Part shown: positions 24,292 through 25,213 of the stretch, one piece after another
Position numbering within the stretch: the first letter of the stretch is position 1
Layout: every line of letters starts with the position of its first letter
Assembly (NCBI GenBank): GCA_002337385.1
Contig: DDFY01000030.1
Span: 122,427 to 147,639, forward strand
Length of the DNA: 25,213 nt
Direction of reading: 5' to 3'
From: Erythrobacter sp. UBA1916
GTDB lineage: Bacteria; Pseudomonadota; Alphaproteobacteria; Sphingomonadales; Sphingomonadaceae
Notes under the pieces: generated by a model
Databases searched by the model: none
What the model saw: the letters and a program-made list of their open reading frames with translations, nothing else
What the model was told of the DNA's origin: nothing
Program-made: the position numbers and the translations under genes

Positions 24292-24907
24292 TGAAACGCG
24301 CCTCCAGCTTGGTGACAGCGTCCTTGGTCAGGACCAGCGTGTCGTGGTTGAGAATGTCGTAGACATTGGCACCCGCAGCCGGGAGCACGTCCACGCCCGG
24401 CAGGTTGCCGGCGGCCTTGCGGAAGTCCTCGTTGACGGCTTCACCGTCGATCACGAGCACTTTACCGTTCCAGCCATTCTTGCCGAAGATACCGGCGAGC
24501 GCCTTGGTCTTGGCATCCTTCAGATCAAGGCTGTCAACGACCACCAGGCCGCCAGCTGCCTTGCTCGAAAGAGCCATCTTCAGACCGAGAGCACGGATCT
24601 TCTTGTTCAGCGACTGCTCGAAGTCACGCTTGCGCGCACCGTGAGCCTTACCACCGCCGATGAAGATCGGAGCTGCACGATCGCCGTGACGAGCGCCGCC
24701 CGAACCCTTCTGCTTGCCCCACTTCTTGCCGGTGCGGGCAACGTCCGAACGCTCACGCGTCGGGCGGGCCGTGGCACGGCGGTTTTCAAGCTGCCATGTG
24801 ACAACCCGGTGCAGGATGTCGGCACGCGGCGCGACGCCGAAAACGGCCTCATTCAGCTCCACGTTGCCGGCGGCTGCGCCGTCGATTTTCTGGACCTTCA
24901 CCTTCAC
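24284..24907 (-). CDS. rplD: 50S ribosomal protein L4
   Basis: This 207-residue L4 extends a loop into the exit tunnel. The loop GKKWGKQKGSGGARHGDRAAP and FIGGGKAHGARKRDF are conserved. In E. coli L4 also represses the S10 operon. The start codon is GTG at 24907-24905, with a near-perfect AAGGAGG 8 nt upstream inside the end of rplC. The N terminus reads MKVKVQKIDGAAAG. Confidence 0.98.
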   Translation of the reverse strand: MKVKVQKIDGAAAGNVELNEAVFGVAPRADILHRVVTWQLENRRATARPTRERSDVARTGKKWGKQKGSGGARHGDRAAPIFIGGGKAHGARKRDFEQSLNKKIRALGLKMALSSKAAGGLVVVDSLDLKDAKTKALAGIFGKNGWNGKVLVIDGEAVNEDFRKAAGNLPGVDVLPAAGANVYDILNHDTLVLTKDAVTKLEARFNG

Positions 24908-24910
24908 GGA

Positions 24911-25213
24911 TCAGCCCTCCTTGTTCTCGTCCGAAGCAGGCGCTTCGGCGGTGGTGGTGACTTCGACCTCAGCCTCGGGCTGCGCGACATCCTTGGGAGC
25001 GGAACGGTCGATCACGGCGCCGGGGAACGGCAGGCCTTCAGGAGCGGCAACCTTGACCGCGTCCTTGATCATCAGCCAGCCATTCTTCGATCCGGGCACC
25101 GAGCCCTTGACGAAGATCAGGCCGCGTTCAGCGTCGGTGCGAACCACCTCGAGGTTCTGCTGGGTGCGCTGACGGTCGCCCATGTGGCCGGCCATCTTCT
25201 TGCCCTTGAACAC
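24911..25213 (-). CDS. rplC: 50S ribosomal protein L3, C-terminal part (5' end outside window)
   Basis: The frame runs off the right edge, and the GTG at 25213 is an internal valine. The visible part starts with VFKGKKMAGHMGDRQRTQQ, then NLEVVRTDAERGLIFVKGSVPG, the conserved C-terminal half of L3, which binds near the 3' end of 23S rRNA. After about residue 55 of this piece a tail of some 45 residues follows (AAPEGLPFPGAVIDRSAP, then Glu/Ala/Thr rich, DENKEG), absent from E. coli L3. It ends 3 nt before rplD. Confidence 0.97.
   Translation of the reverse strand: MFKGKKMAGHMGDRQRTQQNLEVVRTDAERGLIFVKGSVPGSKNGWLMIKDAVKVAAPEGLPFPGAVIDRSAPKDVAQPEAEVEVTTTAEAPASDENKEG

Overview
The window looks like chromosomal DNA of a GC-rich alphaproteobacterium, most likely a sphingomonad of the Erythrobacter/Porphyrobacter type. 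The evidence is the ribosomal cluster order (adk directly followed by rpsM, with no rpsD between rpsK and rpoA), a TCA block linking mdh to sucD-sucA-sucB-lpd, an S5 protein with a long Arg/Gly-rich N-terminal extension, and an inverted pair of short repeats with the core GAGCTTGTCGAAG, a dispersed repeat I associate with sphingomonads. The genus is an inference.

Positions 1-7106 (+ strand) hold a TCA-cycle block: the 3' end of malate dehydrogenase and its own terminator, then sucD, sucA, sucB and lpdA. Together these supply the alpha subunit of succinyl-CoA synthetase and all three components (E1, E2, E3) of the 2-oxoglutarate dehydrogenase complex. A terminator closes the block. sucC is not between mdh and sucD. 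The sucB-lpdA gap carries the inverted repeat pair, and the lpdA ribosome binding site lies at the edge of the second copy.

Positions 7263-9589 (+) hold four tightly packed small genes: a DUF924 protein, a VOC/glyoxalase-fold protein, a PepSY-type two-pass membrane protein and a TRIC/UPF0126 membrane protein. Positions 9603-10994 (-) hold two paralogous exported proteins of unknown function. Each has a signal peptide, a glycine-rich hydrophobic segment and two cysteines in matching contexts.

Positions 11201-25213 (-) are the S10-spc-alpha ribosomal cluster read right to left: rplC (5' end outside), rplD, rplW, rplB, rpsS, rplV, rpsC, rplP, rpmC, rpsQ, rplN, rplX, rplE, rpsN, rpsH, rplF, rplR, rpsE, rpmD, rplO, secY, adk, rpsM, rpsK, rpoA, rplQ, then a strong terminator. 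Most genes overlap or nearly abut. The few longer gaps almost all contain strong hairpins. The two most informative are a textbook intrinsic terminator inside the spc operon (rpmD-rplO) and a hairpin terminator directly abutting a good promoter in the 310-nt adk-rpsM gap.

I saw no tRNA, rRNA, CRISPR array, insertion sequence, prophage or defence system. The window is mostly conserved housekeeping DNA. The new material is in the regulatory gaps, the repeat pair, the protein tails and the two-gene exported paralog pair.
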